Source: Bacillota bacterium (GTDB lineage: Bacteria; Bacillota; Clostridia; Lachnospirales; Anaerotignaceae). From it: a DNA stretch of 64,000 bases. The translations under genes were made by a program, and so were the position numbers. Location: positions 29,906 through 93,905 of the forward strand of contig JAHZDZ010000015.1 of assembly GCA_019422105.1 (NCBI GenBank), given 5' to 3'. Under the pieces are notes generated by a model. It did not search any database and was not told the DNA's origin. It saw nothing but the letters and a program-made list of their open reading frames with translations. Within the stretch, counting starts at the first letter, position 1. Every line of letters begins with the position of its first letter. Positions 44,125 through 53,324 of the stretch are shown here, one piece after another.

Positions 44125-45375
44125 ATGAATTCTATGAAACAAGACGCCCTGGACATCAGCAAATATGCAGTTCATGCAATGCTGCCCGAAGAAGCAGTAA
44201 AAAAAGAACTGTGGGGTAAATCCTTCCGCAATCCCGTCACTGTTATTTCCATCGGCAAAGCCGCCTGGAATATGGCAAAGGCCGCATCTGAAATGCTGAA
44301 CGGAAAAATGAAAAGAGGAATTGTACTTACAAAGTACGGTCATGGGCAGGGATACATTCCCGGCTTTGAAATTTTGGAGGCGGGCCACCCTATTCCCGAT
44401 GAAAATACCTTAACGGGCACAGAAAAGATATTGGAGGCCGTCACAGGACTCTCCAGGGAGGACACCGTAATTTTCTTAGTCTCAGGCGGCGGTTCAGCGC
44501 TCTTTGAAAAACCTATGAAGGGAATCACCCTTGGTGATATTATCTCTGTCACTGACGCCCTGCTGAAAAAAGGCGCCGACATCATAGAAATGAATACGGT
44601 GCGGAAGCATTTATCGGCGGTGAAGGGTGGACGGTTTGCCTTATACTGCTATCCTGCCAAAATTTACTCTATTATATTGTCAGATGTCATTGATAACCGT
44701 ATTGATGCTATCGCTTCCGGCCCCGCCTGTGCGGACAGCTCTACTTCTGAGGAGGCTGTGGCGGTATTAAAGAAATATGACATTGCCGTCGGTGAAAATA
44801 TAAGGCATTGTCTGGAAATCGAAACGCCAAAAAGCCTGACCACTGTCAGGTCAGCTATATCCGGCAGCGTTGAGTCCCTTTGCAGCGCTGCCGCCCGAAA
44901 GGCCGCACTGCTGGGCTATGAGCCCCTCATACTCACCACAAGTCTTTGCTGCGAGGCCAGGGAAGCCGGAATTTTTTTCGGCGGCATTGCCAGAAGCATA
45001 CACTCTGACAAAATACCCGTAAAGCCTCCCTGCGCTGTTATCTGCGGCGGTGAAACCATCGTTTATGTGACAGGGAAAGGAAAAGGCGGCAGGAATCAGG
45101 AAATGGCACTTGCCGCGGCGGCAGAAATCAGCGGTATGGAGAATACTGTATTTTTATCCATAGGCTCCGACGGCACTGATGGTCCAACAGACGCGGCAGG
45201 CGGCATTGTGGACGGAACATCCAACAGGATTTTGGAGGAAAAGGGTATTTCCGTTACCGACACACTGAAAGCAAACGATTCCTATGAAGCCTTGAAGGCA
45301 ATTGACAGCCTGATTTTAACAGGACCTACGGGAACCAATGTAAACGATCTCCAGCTTCTGTTAATCAGGCCATGA
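44125..45375 (+). CDS. Glycerate 2-kinase / MOFRL family protein
   Basis: 416 residues from the ATG at 44125 (AGGAG 9 nt upstream; an ATG at 44119 is too close). DUF4147 domain (VISIGKAAWNMAKAA, VFLVSGGGSALFEKP, NTVRKHLSAVKGGRFA, SDVIDNRIDAIASGPA) and C-terminal MOFRL domain (GGETIVYVTGKGKGGRNQEMALAAA, GSDGTDGPTDAAGGIVD). It would phosphorylate glycerate to 2-phosphoglycerate in the cytosol. Separate from the folate operon by an 80-nt gap. Confidence 0.92.
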   Translation: MNSMKQDALDISKYAVHAMLPEEAVKKELWGKSFRNPVTVISIGKAAWNMAKAASEMLNGKMKRGIVLTKYGHGQGYIPGFEILEAGHPIPDENTLTGTEKILEAVTGLSREDTVIFLVSGGGSALFEKPMKGITLGDIISVTDALLKKGADIIEMNTVRKHLSAVKGGRFALYCYPAKIYSIILSDVIDNRIDAIASGPACADSSTSEEAVAVLKKYDIAVGENIRHCLEIETPKSLTTVRSAISGSVESLCSAAARKAALLGYEPLILTTSLCCEAREAGIFFGGIARSIHSDKIPVKPPCAVICGGETIVYVTGKGKGGRNQEMALAAAAEISGMENTVFLSIGSDGTDGPTDAAGGIVDGTSNRILEEKGISVTDTLKANDSYEALKAIDSLILTGPTGTNVNDLQLLLIRP

Positions 45376-45393
45376 TGATTTTTTCACAAATAA

Positions 45394-45420
45394 AAAAAGT
45401 CCCACTTGAGGACTTTTTTT
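45394..45420 (+). terminator. Intrinsic terminator after the glycerate kinase gene
   Basis: AAAAAGTCC/GGACTTTTT stem, 7-nt loop, T run. The following 45421-45673 holds no gene. Confidence 0.9.
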
Positions 45421-45673
45421 ATTTTGTGTTGAGAGCATGCTCGGCAAAAAAACATTATTTACTTATCATACCGCTTGCCTTTTCCCAATCCCTATCCGCT
45501 GTTTTGTATTCTCTTTTCCTTCTGACGAACATTTGTGTTACGGAGATAAAGCCCGTTTTCCGGTTTCATCTCTTTTTGCTTTCACTGTATGCGCCTTTAC
45601 GCTTATGTTTCTAAAAAAGCGCTTTCCATATTTCTTCAAATGGCATTATTCAAAGCTGTCCATCTGTAATTCC

Positions 45674-46150
45674 TTATTTACATCTGTCTGCTTTAAAATT
45701 CTCAACAACTTCCTTTGGATACATGGTGCGCTCCACAATTTCCTCTACGCTCATACCCGCTTCCAGAAATTTCAGCAGCACGCTGTCCATGCTTTCTCCA
45801 ACCTCTATGATATGCTTGTCAGGGTCATAAAAACGTATCACACGCTGCCCCCACGGAAATTCTTTTACACCATGGACGTAATCGATTTCTCTGTCCTTCA
45901 GGAAGGCAATAAAGGAATCAAAATTTTCTTCCTCAAAATACAATTCAAAACTATTGCTGCACTTTACTATATTTTCCGGTGCTGTTTCGATAAACTGTAT
46001 CCAGCTTTCCCTGCTTTGAAAACTGTAACCTCCGCTCATGGTAATATTGGCCCCGAAATCCATAATGACCTTTTCTCCAAAAACTTCCTCATAAAATTTT
46101 CTCGACGTCTCTATATTTTCCACTACCAGCAATGGACTGCAATATTTCAT
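45674..46150 (-). CDS. Glyoxalase/VOC-family protein
   Basis: 158 residues, GGAGG 8 nt before the ATG. VOC-type beta-alpha-beta: LLVVENIETSRKFYEEVFGEKV near the start and VKEFPWGQRVIRFYDPDKHIIEVGE, followed by a helical tail (VEEIVERTMYPKEVVENFK). Metal-dependent dioxygenase, isomerase or resistance roles occur in the family; none can be chosen here. Confidence 0.88.
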   Translation of the reverse strand: MKYCSPLLVVENIETSRKFYEEVFGEKVIMDFGANITMSGGYSFQSRESWIQFIETAPENIVKCSNSFELYFEEENFDSFIAFLKDREIDYVHGVKEFPWGQRVIRFYDPDKHIIEVGESMDSVLLKFLEAGMSVEEIVERTMYPKEVVENFKADRCK

Positions 46151-46221
46151 CCCTTTCGCCTCCCGTTTTTTTTATCAGTATAGCCCCTACAGAAAATATT
46201 ATATTGTAAAAAACGGACAAC

Positions 46222-47409
46222 TTACGGTAAAATTAAATTTTCTATTTCTCCGCACTGATGGAAGGAAGAAAACCTTTTCAGAAGGGATAAAATACTTTTT
46301 TCCCCCTGCTTTGTCATACGCTTTTTATCCTCCGGCCAAAAGCGCTTTACAATAAGGGTATTTCTTTCTCTGTCCCGTACAATCTCCGCTCTGCCCAAAA
46401 AATCAGTTCCATACAAAAGAGGAAGCGTATAGTGTCCATACTTTCTTTTTTCTCTGGGCGTATAGATTTCCCATTTATAATCAAAATCAAATAACGCCTG
46501 AACAAGCTTCCTATCCCACAGCATATTGTCAAGCGGCGCCAAAAGCTCCGCCCGTTTTAAAAAAGCTTTTCCGCTCTCGGCGTCCAAAAGATACGGCAAA
46601 TCCTCACTAAGGCAGTAAAGCGTTTCCTTTATTCCCTCCACCTCCAAAGCGATAAGCTCCCCTTTTTCCAGAAGAGAACGAAAAGCTCTGTCTCTTTTTT
46701 CCGCGTTCAGCCCCATAATATCCATCAGAGCGTCAGAGGGCCGGTTCCATAAAAGGCCGACGGAGGCGATTCGTCTTTTTAAATGCCACTGAATATAGTC
46801 CTCCTCCCCCGTATTGGGGTCAGGTGAAATAAGAATATCCCTGTCAAGCACCGCTTCCGGCAGGCAGTAAACTTTATTCACGCCCTTTTTATGGTGTATC
46901 ACTACCTGTCCTCTTCCAAACAGCGTTTCCAGCGCCGCAATTGCCATTTTTGTGCTGCTGCCCCAATACCACAGTATATTTTCACCGTTATCAAGTTCTT
47001 TCGCGGTGGCAGTCCCCATGACTCGCAGAGCATCCAGCATTCCCTTTTCCATCTCATCTATCCTGTCCTTCGCCCTGCCGTTTTCTCTGTAATAATTTCT
47101 GTTTCTGGAAAAGCAGGGCCAATCTGATACCGAAAAAATAGACAGCTTTTTATCATAGTAATCTATAAGCCGCCTGTCCTCGTAGAGAAGCTCATAGAGC
47201 ATCTCCTTCCGAAAACCCTCCACACGGGAAAACAGTACAAGCTCAGGATTCCTTCCGCAAATATCTATGGGATCAAACTGGATACATCCCGCCTGACGTA
47301 TAAATTCAAATGCCCCCTCCTTGCCGGAGAATCGCCGCTTTCCCAACAGTCCCTGCTTCAATAACAGGTAGGTTTTCGCTTCCTTTTTGCTCAATTGCAG
47401 CTTTTCCAT
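46222..47409 (-). CDS. AlkX/YcaQ-type winged-helix DNA glycosylase
   Basis: 395 residues from the ATG at 47409. HTH_42 family: winged helices, CIQFDPIDICGRNPELVLFSR with the QxD catalytic motif (QFD) of bacterial AlkX/AlkZ glycosylases, RRLIDYYDKKLSIFSVSDWP, and ELLAPLDNMLWDRKLVQALFDFDYKWEIYTP near the end. Known members unhook interstrand crosslinks or bulky alkyl bases; substrate here unknown. A TTG at 47436 gives a longer frame that contains AAGGAG inside, so is less likely. On the same strand as fetAB, 41 nt downstream. Confidence 0.86.
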   Translation of the reverse strand: MEKLQLSKKEAKTYLLLKQGLLGKRRFSGKEGAFEFIRQAGCIQFDPIDICGRNPELVLFSRVEGFRKEMLYELLYEDRRLIDYYDKKLSIFSVSDWPCFSRNRNYYRENGRAKDRIDEMEKGMLDALRVMGTATAKELDNGENILWYWGSSTKMAIAALETLFGRGQVVIHHKKGVNKVYCLPEAVLDRDILISPDPNTGEEDYIQWHLKRRIASVGLLWNRPSDALMDIMGLNAEKRDRAFRSLLEKGELIALEVEGIKETLYCLSEDLPYLLDAESGKAFLKRAELLAPLDNMLWDRKLVQALFDFDYKWEIYTPREKRKYGHYTLPLLYGTDFLGRAEIVRDRERNTLIVKRFWPEDKKRMTKQGEKSILSLLKRFSSFHQCGEIENLILP

Positions 47410-47450
47410 GCTTTCACCCGCTCTTTTCTCCTTCAAAAACGATACACGGC

Positions 47451-48224
47451 TTAAATAAAAATCTGGTTTCTTGCATTATAAAGTGTACGGTAGCCAATAT
47501 AAAGAGAACCAAAACAGGCTATACAAACCACAGTACAAATCGCAATCATAATGGATATCTGGTACAAAATGGCGGTAGCCGGCATTGTGCCTGACAAAAT
47601 CTGCCCTGTCATCATTCCCGGCAAAGAAACGATGCCCATGCCAAGCATTGAATTCAGTGTGGGAAGCAAAGCCGTCTCCAGCGCCTGATTTACAAAGGGC
47701 AAAAGTATTTTCTTCGGCGTTACCCCGATATTTAGCAGGGTATCAATATGGTTCTTCTGCGTTTCAAGACTTTCCCGAAATGTTTTGACCGCCAGCGAAA
47801 CACCCGTCATGGCATTGCCCATAATCATACCGCTCAGCGGAATGACATACTGGGGATTGAATATGCTCTGCCCCACAACAATCTTAATAAAAAACAGTAT
47901 GATTGCTACACCGCATACAGCCAATGAAAAAGTAATGGACAGCTTAAAACGGCGGTTAATCCCTTTATTCCTGGTAAGAACCCTGTGAACTGCAAAGGCC
48001 ACCATACAAATGACATAGATTACCGTAAAAATCGGATGTGGATTCTCAAAAATGTAAGTCAGTATCAGCCCCGCAATAACCAGCTGTACCGTCATGCGCA
48101 CACTTGCCACAACAAGAAGCTTGGTCTGGCTGATACGGCATTTTTTCATAACCGCAAGGGCAATAATCAGCAACAGGTAGACAAGGCTGAACTGGGCTAT
48201 ATTGAGCGATATGATTCCCTCCAT
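47451..48224 (-). CDS. fetB: FetB-type ABC permease (UPF0014)
   Basis: 257 residues, about seven membrane helices. Family marks: ASVRMTVQLVIAGLILTYIF, GNAMTGVSLAVKTFRESL and LLPTLNSMLGMGIVSLPGMMTGQILSG. E. coli FetAB is reported to export iron and protect from peroxide stress. Starts 3 nt after the fetA stop. Confidence 0.92.
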   Translation of the reverse strand: MEGIISLNIAQFSLVYLLLIIALAVMKKCRISQTKLLVVASVRMTVQLVIAGLILTYIFENPHPIFTVIYVICMVAFAVHRVLTRNKGINRRFKLSITFSLAVCGVAIILFFIKIVVGQSIFNPQYVIPLSGMIMGNAMTGVSLAVKTFRESLETQKNHIDTLLNIGVTPKKILLPFVNQALETALLPTLNSMLGMGIVSLPGMMTGQILSGTMPATAILYQISIMIAICTVVCIACFGSLYIGYRTLYNARNQIFI

Positions 48225-48227
48225 AAA

Positions 48228-48851
48228 TTACACCTGCTTTTCCAAAAAAATAGTTTTGTCCGCAAACTTCTCCCTAAGCTTACTGTCATGGCTGACAACA
48301 AGCAAGGTAATACCCTTATCGGCGCAATACTCTTTTATGTTTGCTATCACTCCATCCGCCGTTTTACTATCAAGAGCAGAGGTCGGTTCATCCATCATCA
48401 GTACCCTCGGCTTTAAAGAAAGGCAGACGGCACAGTAAACCCTCTGTCTCTCTCCCCCTGACATAGTGTCACAGTTAGCGGTGAGAGGAAATGGCGCCGA
48501 ACAAATATTGAGATAATACTCCATGTCTCTCGGCGCGAGAGGCGTCATATCACGGTATTCATAGAAGCGTCTGAAATTAGTTTCAATATCCCCACGAAAC
48601 AGATAAGCTGTCTGGCCAATTAAAAGCACTCTTTGCCGCAGCAAAACAGTATCCGCCTCACTGATATCCTGCCCTTCAAAGTAAAGCCTTCCGCTGTCAG
48701 GAGAGAGCGTCCCGTTAAAAAGCCGCAAAAGTGTGCTTTTTCCGCAGCCGCTTGGTCCCTGTACAAAGGTAGCCGTATTTTCCTCAATTTCTATATCTGG
48801 ATATCGGAGTATTGATTGGAAAACCACATTCTCCGCCTTTAAAATTGCCAT
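48228..48851 (-). CDS. fetA: FetA-type ABC ATPase
   Basis: 207 residues. Walker A GPSGCGKSTLL, Q-loop LLIGQTAYLF, signature MSGGERQRV, Walker B RVLMMDEPTSALD and switch His in LLVVSHD. AAAGGAG before the ATG. Partner of FetB. Confidence 0.93.
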   Translation of the reverse strand: MAILKAENVVFQSILRYPDIEIEENTATFVQGPSGCGKSTLLRLFNGTLSPDSGRLYFEGQDISEADTVLLRQRVLLIGQTAYLFRGDIETNFRRFYEYRDMTPLAPRDMEYYLNICSAPFPLTANCDTMSGGERQRVYCAVCLSLKPRVLMMDEPTSALDSKTADGVIANIKEYCADKGITLLVVSHDSKLREKFADKTIFLEKQV

Positions 48852-49295
48852 ATAAAAAACTCCTTTTAATGGTCTGTGTCAAAAGGGACAATATCCGCAG
48901 TATGACTTATCGTAACGATTGTTACGGATTGTCTGCTTTTTTGTCAAACTTTTCTGAAATTCATTTTTACTGCATAAACAGTAACAGAAAAAATGAATAA
49001 TTGTATTCTATAGTAATAGATTATTACAATTTCTAGAGCCTGGCCGTCTTAAATGCAGTATTTTTTCTCTGTATTATTTAACAGACTGACAAAAACATTC
49101 TCAATCACGAACAAGTTTATCACGATATGCCCGGAAGGGCAATAACAAAACCGACACAGGATATAAAAACAATAACCTGGGGGGTTTGATTCTGCATAGT
49201 ATAACCTCCATAACAGTCCGGCTTTGCTGCCTTACCGCAAAATTTTCTCTTTCCCGCTTCTCTCTCTCCCTTTCCTTATCGTAATATTCCGCCAC

Positions 49296-49604
49296 TTATG
49301 GTATAATATCCGCGAAAAAGCGGAGAGAAGCCGAAAAGAAGCAGTCTGACGGTTTTACAGTCAAAGAATGCTTCTTTAAAGGCTTCAAGGAGCAACACGA
49401 CCGACAAAATCGAAGGTTTTGGAGGAACTCCGCTTAAATTTATGGTATAATAACGATAAATTTCAGCGGAGATACTCATAAACCTGCGGTTTATTCGTAC
49501 ATTTGCTACGCAAATAGTCTGCATCCGAAACAAAGTTTTGCGAGGTTCTCCGCGTAAAATTAAGGTATGAATATTAAAATAGTACAAAAGAAAGGAGTTT
49601 AAAA
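49296..49604 (+). other. Structured leader of the ECF gene with repeated extended -10 motifs
   Basis: Extended -10 sequences TTATGGTATAATA at 49296-49308 and TATGGTATAATAACGATAA at 49441-49459. After the first, a long nested stem GAAGCC..AAGAAGCA/TGCTTCTT..GGCTTC (49327-49386). The second lies inside a 16-bp inverted repeat (CTCCGCT at 49428, AGCGGAG to 49471). Small hairpins (AAACC/GGTTT, ATTTGC/GCAAAT) and a weak third copy (CTCCGC at 49548) follow. It does not match a riboswitch class I know. 48852-49295 holds nothing convincing. Confidence 0.55.
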
Positions 49605-50147
49605 ATGAAATCAACCGATTTTTCAGCAAAAAGCTTATGTCTGGGTGCCCTGTTTCTGGCCCTTGGCATACTGCTGCCACAGGGCTTCCACATGATAGGC
49701 GGTTCCGCCAGCGGAGGACTGTTATTACCGATGCATATTCCCGTTTTTTTATGCGGGTTAATCCTTGGACCGGTTTATGGTGTCATTACCGGATTTTTTT
49801 CACCTCTGCTCAGCTTCCTTTTTACAGGAATGCCGCCCTTTGCCAAGCTTCCCTTTATGGTGATTGAGCTGTCTGTTTACGGCCTTGTCAGCGGGTTTCT
49901 GGCACAAAAGGGCAAAAACATATACATTAGTCTGATTGCGGCACAAATAAGCGGAAGGCTTGCAAACGCACTTATTCTTTTTCTGGCCTCTGCACTGCTT
50001 CATCTCAAGGTACCACCGGTTATGAGCGTTGTGACGGCTTTGGCAACAGGCATACCCGGTATCATTGTTCAACTTGTTTTTATACCGATTCTTGCTGTTA
50101 TGATGAGAAAGGCGGCGGGCTATGACAAAATCAACTATGCAGGCTAA
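49605..50147 (+). CDS. ECF transporter S component
   Basis: 180 residues, AAAGGAG 7 nt before the ATG. About six membrane helices: KSLCLGALFLALGILLPQGFH, then the ECF-type LPMHIPVFLCGLILGPVYGVITGFFSPLLSFLFTGMPP and MVIELSVYGLVSGFLA. It binds a vitamin or similar small molecule and docks on a shared EcfAA'T module encoded elsewhere. Substrate cannot be read. Confidence 0.88.
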   Translation: MKSTDFSAKSLCLGALFLALGILLPQGFHMIGGSASGGLLLPMHIPVFLCGLILGPVYGVITGFFSPLLSFLFTGMPPFAKLPFMVIELSVYGLVSGFLAQKGKNIYISLIAAQISGRLANALILFLASALLHLKVPPVMSVVTALATGIPGIIVQLVFIPILAVMMRKAAGYDKINYAG

Positions 50148-50556
50148 GGAGCTTCTAAATGCAACAGACGCCGTCTGCGTTTGTGTGAAGGAAGACGTCA
50201 TACTTACCTCAGAAAAAAACGGTATCAGCCCACTGATGGACTGGATTTCTAAGTGTCCTGACAACTTAAGGGACGCTTCCGTCGCTGACAGGGTGGTGGG
50301 AAAGGCCGCCGCCATGCTTATGGCCTACAGTGGTGTTGCAGAGGTATATGCCGATATTATCAGCGAACATGCGATTCAGCTTTTTGAGGATATGAAAATA
50401 CCCTATTTCTTTTCCACAAGGGTTCCTTATATCATTAACCGTACGAAAACAGGCATGTGTCCTATGGAAAGCTGCTGTCTTTCCATACAATCCCCTGCAG
50501 TGGCTTATGAAGCCCTATTAAAGAAGCTTGAGGAAATGAAAAAAAACACACCATAA
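50122..50556 (+). CDS. DUF1893 family protein
   Basis: 144 residues, overlapping the ECF gene by 26 nt, so translation is coupled. Conserved region: VCVCVKEDVILTSEKNGISPLMDWI, then SVADRVVGKAAAMLMAYSGVAEVYADIISEHAIQLFEDMKIP and a C-terminal NRTKTGMCPMESCC with clustered Cys. The family has a cytidine-deaminase-like fold prediction (from memory) and unknown function. The pairing with an S component suggests it acts on, or senses, the imported compound. Confidence 0.88.
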   Translation: MTKSTMQAKELLNATDAVCVCVKEDVILTSEKNGISPLMDWISKCPDNLRDASVADRVVGKAAAMLMAYSGVAEVYADIISEHAIQLFEDMKIPYFFSTRVPYIINRTKTGMCPMESCCLSIQSPAVAYEALLKKLEEMKKNTP

Positions 50557-50598
50557 ACCGAAAGCCGGAACAACGGCCGGTACCATGAGAAAACAGAG

Positions 50599-50636
50599 AA
50601 GGAAGGAAAGCTTGAATTATCAAGCTTCCCTTCCTT
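50599..50636. terminator. Long hairpin after the DUF1893 gene
   Basis: AAGGAAGG-AAGCTTGA paired with its complement over 17 positions with one mismatch, 4-nt loop. T-tails are poor on both sides, so it is a weak terminator or processing site. Confidence 0.55.
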
Positions 50637-50882
50637 ATTAAAATCATATTTCTGTGTATTCTGATGAACCACTTCATCGGCGTTTTCCCGCTCAATCATA
50701 GTTGGAATTTTGCTGTCTCAAATCAAGGCACCTGAAAAAGCAGAAATTTTACTGCCTATCTTAGCCGATAATTTCTTTGGCCCTCAAAAGCATCTATCCC
50801 ATTTGCGTTTATTTTCCAGTAAGAGCCCCGTTGCGCCCCTCTTTGCAATGTGCTAAACTGTCTTAAATTGGAGGGACAGAAA

Positions 50883-51695
50883 ATGACAATAAGTTTAAAT
50901 GAAAAATCAAGCCAAATCAAACAGCTGCAAAATCGTTTCTGCCTCCCCCACAAAGCGCTGCAAAGTTATGTTGCCCATTATACCTTCTCCCTGCATCAAA
51001 ACGAAATTCATACTCCCTGCCTTACCCTGGTTCCAGACGCCAGCGGCTGTCTTGTGTTTACAATGACGGAAAGCGGTCTAATCTGCCGTTTTTGGGGCCC
51101 TACAACCAAAACCACAGTGGTGAAAAATAATAATGTGCCACTCCGCTTTTTCGTGGAGTTTCAGCCCGGCGGCTCTTATTTTCTGTTTGGGATTGATTTA
51201 AGCTCCCTCACCGATTGTATTCTCCCGCTGGCCGACATCGACCCTCAAACTGAAAAAAAGGCACAGCTTATTTTTGAGCAGTCCGAGAGCACCGGCGATA
51301 TGATAGACCATTTTGACCGGCTTCTGCTGGAAAAGCTGGAAAGGCGGCAAAAAAATGATGTCATTACAAAGCTTTATCCCTGTTTAAAAAGCTGCTGTGC
51401 GTCTACAACCGTAGGAGACTTATCCTCTGTGACCGCCTATTCGCCGCGCCATTTAAACAGGCTTTTGTCTCCTGTACTCGGTATGAACGTAAAGGGCTAT
51501 CTGAGGCTATTGCGCATCAACAGACTGCTGCAGTCTGTCAATAGCGGACAGACCGATTTCACAAAGCTTGCTCTGGATATGGGGTATTTTGACCAGGCCC
51601 ATTTTATACACGATTTTAAGTCGGTTGTCGACGTTACTCCAACACAGTATTTAAAACAAATGTCTGTTTTTTACAATGAAAACCACAAATTTTAA
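50883..51695 (+). CDS. AraC-family transcriptional regulator
   Basis: 270 residues from the ATG at 50883 (GGAGG 8 nt upstream). N-terminal sensing domain of the DUF6597 kind (LQSYVAHYTFSLHQ, FFVEFQPGGSYFLFGI), C-terminal double HTH: VGDLSSVTAYSPRHLNRLLSPVLGMNVKGYLRLLRINRLL and TKLALDMGYFDQAHFIHDFKSVVDVTPTQYL. Target genes unknown; the neighbours are not obviously linked. Confidence 0.9.
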   Translation: MTISLNEKSSQIKQLQNRFCLPHKALQSYVAHYTFSLHQNEIHTPCLTLVPDASGCLVFTMTESGLICRFWGPTTKTTVVKNNNVPLRFFVEFQPGGSYFLFGIDLSSLTDCILPLADIDPQTEKKAQLIFEQSESTGDMIDHFDRLLLEKLERRQKNDVITKLYPCLKSCCASTTVGDLSSVTAYSPRHLNRLLSPVLGMNVKGYLRLLRINRLLQSVNSGQTDFTKLALDMGYFDQAHFIHDFKSVVDVTPTQYLKQMSVFYNENHKF

Positions 51696-51837
51696 TTTAA
51701 AATAATAATAACAAAGGTGAAGAAAAACATTTTACTGCAATTTCTTTGCAGCAGAGGCTTAAAGGCAGCACAGTGAGCCTTACAGCATTTTCTTTACCTT
51801 TACGGTGGCAAGTAAAAAACAGAAAAGGGGAATAAAA

Positions 51838-52095
51838 ATGATAGAATCACGATGCGGTATTGTATGTGGGGAATGCGTTTACAAAAAACAGGTCGGTTGC
51901 AGGGGCTGTACCCATATTGATAAGCCCTTTTGGGGAGAAAGCTGCCCGCTGAAAAAATGCTGTGAGGAAAGAAAGTTAGAAAACTGCGGCTTCTGCCCTG
52001 ATTTTCCATGTGAGATTTTAACGAAGTTTGCCTATGACAAGGAACAGGGGGATAATGGAAAAAGAATTGAACAGTGCGGAAAATGGTGCAGGTAA
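51838..52095 (+). CDS. Short cysteine-rich DUF3795-type protein
   Basis: 85 residues from the ATG at 51838 (AGGGGA upstream). Twelve or so Cys in pairs: SRCGIVCGECVYKKQ, CRGCTHID, CPLKKCCEE, CGFCPDFPCEIL, ending EQCGKWCR. A shortened relative of the protein at 19858-20268 and without its C-terminal ribbon. Probably metal-binding; function unknown. Confidence 0.85.
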   Translation: MIESRCGIVCGECVYKKQVGCRGCTHIDKPFWGESCPLKKCCEERKLENCGFCPDFPCEILTKFAYDKEQGDNGKRIEQCGKWCR

Positions 52096-52247
52096 TACAT
52101 AGTATTTTGAATGTCCAGACTGCCGAGCTATAAAAACAGCATTGCATAAAAACGGATGGAGCCGAAAGCATTGAATTTTTTCAATAGGCTATTTTGTATC
52201 TGATTTACACTATGCTCAATAAGAAAAAAGCAATTGTATACCAGAAT

Positions 52248-52295
52248 AACAGCGGTGAAATCACTTTCCATTCGATTTTGCCGCTGTTTTTTTGC
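52248..52295 (+). terminator. Intrinsic terminator
   Basis: AACAGCGG...GAAATC paired with GATTT...CCGCTGTT, then TTTTT. 150 nt after the DUF3795 gene. Confidence 0.8.
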
Positions 52296-52407
52296 AGGCG
52301 CCCTCCCTTGTCATTTTGCTTTCTTTTATGTTAAAATAAGCCCATATAAACTTAATAACCGGGCTGACCGGGCCCTTTCAATACAGAAAATGCAAGAGGT
52401 ACCGCCT

Positions 52408-53292
52408 ATGTTTGAGCTTATACAAGCCGCCGGAAATACCTATTATATCAATTCTCCCGCTAAAATTGGCCTTTACCGCATTACGGAAAAGGACGTCTGT
52501 CTGATAGACACAGGAAACGACAAGGATGCGGGAAGGAAAATAAAAAAAATACTGGAGGAAAAGGGCTGGAATTTGAGCCTCATTATCAATACCCATTCCA
52601 ACGCCGACCATATCGGCGGCAATAAGTTTCTTCAGGACAGATACCAATGTCCTGTTTTGACTGCCGGTGTTGAGGGTGCTTTTACCCAATATCCCCTTTT
52701 GGAGCCATCCTTTTTGTATGGCGGCTGTCCTCCCAGTGTTCTCCGCCATAAATTTTTGATGGCACAGCCAAGCCGCTGTACCGAAATATCATCAGTTTCG
52801 CTCCCCGGCGGATTGGAGTATTTCCCTTTGGGCGGTCATTTTTTTGACATGATCGGTATAAAAACCCCTGATGATGTCTATTTTCTCGCCGATTGTCTGG
52901 TCGGAGAAAATATCATTGATAAATATCATATTTCCTTTCTCTATGATGTCAGGGCTTATCTTGACACCTTAAATAAAGTAGAAGGCTTAAAGGGCCGTCT
53001 TTTTATTCCGGCCCACATGGAGGCCACAGAGGATATTCGTCCCGCAGTTTTAAAAAACAGAGGCAAAATAGAAGAGATAATCGGCCGCCTGCTGAAAATA
53101 TGTGCAAATCCCCTCTCCTTTGAGGATATTTTAAAGGAAATATTCGATTATTACGGTCTGGCTATGGATTTTGACCAATACGTTCTGGTCGGAAGCACTA
53201 TAAAATCTTACCTCTCCTATTTATCTGACGAAGGTAAAATAACCGCTGACTTTCGTGAGAACAAGCTGTACTGGCATACGACTTCTTTATGA
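52408..53292 (+). CDS. Metallo-beta-lactamase-fold hydrolase
   Basis: 294 residues from the ATG at 52408; the frame is open to 52234 but that part overlaps the terminator. Zinc motif THSNADHIGG (first metal His replaced pattern H-S-N-A-D-H), later FPLGGHFFDMIGI, FLADCLVG and IPAHMEAT. A C-terminal helical extension (about 215-294) resembles MBL proteins of unknown substrate. The stop is followed 32 nt later by lplA. Confidence 0.88.
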   Translation: MFELIQAAGNTYYINSPAKIGLYRITEKDVCLIDTGNDKDAGRKIKKILEEKGWNLSLIINTHSNADHIGGNKFLQDRYQCPVLTAGVEGAFTQYPLLEPSFLYGGCPPSVLRHKFLMAQPSRCTEISSVSLPGGLEYFPLGGHFFDMIGIKTPDDVYFLADCLVGENIIDKYHISFLYDVRAYLDTLNKVEGLKGRLFIPAHMEATEDIRPAVLKNRGKIEEIIGRLLKICANPLSFEDILKEIFDYYGLAMDFDQYVLVGSTIKSYLSYLSDEGKITADFRENKLYWHTTSL

Positions 53293-53324
53293 GAGAGATA
53301 GAAACCCTGACAGGAGGAAATCAC

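Noticed and set aside
45437..46183. 248-residue plus-strand ORF
   Set aside because: It lies antisense to a clear VOC-family gene, has no ribosome site, and its composition (Phe/His/Cys-rich) is typical of shadow frames.
49101..49295. 64-residue minus-strand ORF
   Set aside because: GTG start without ribosome site, low-complexity charged start, no family resemblance; it overlaps the promoter region of the ECF leader.
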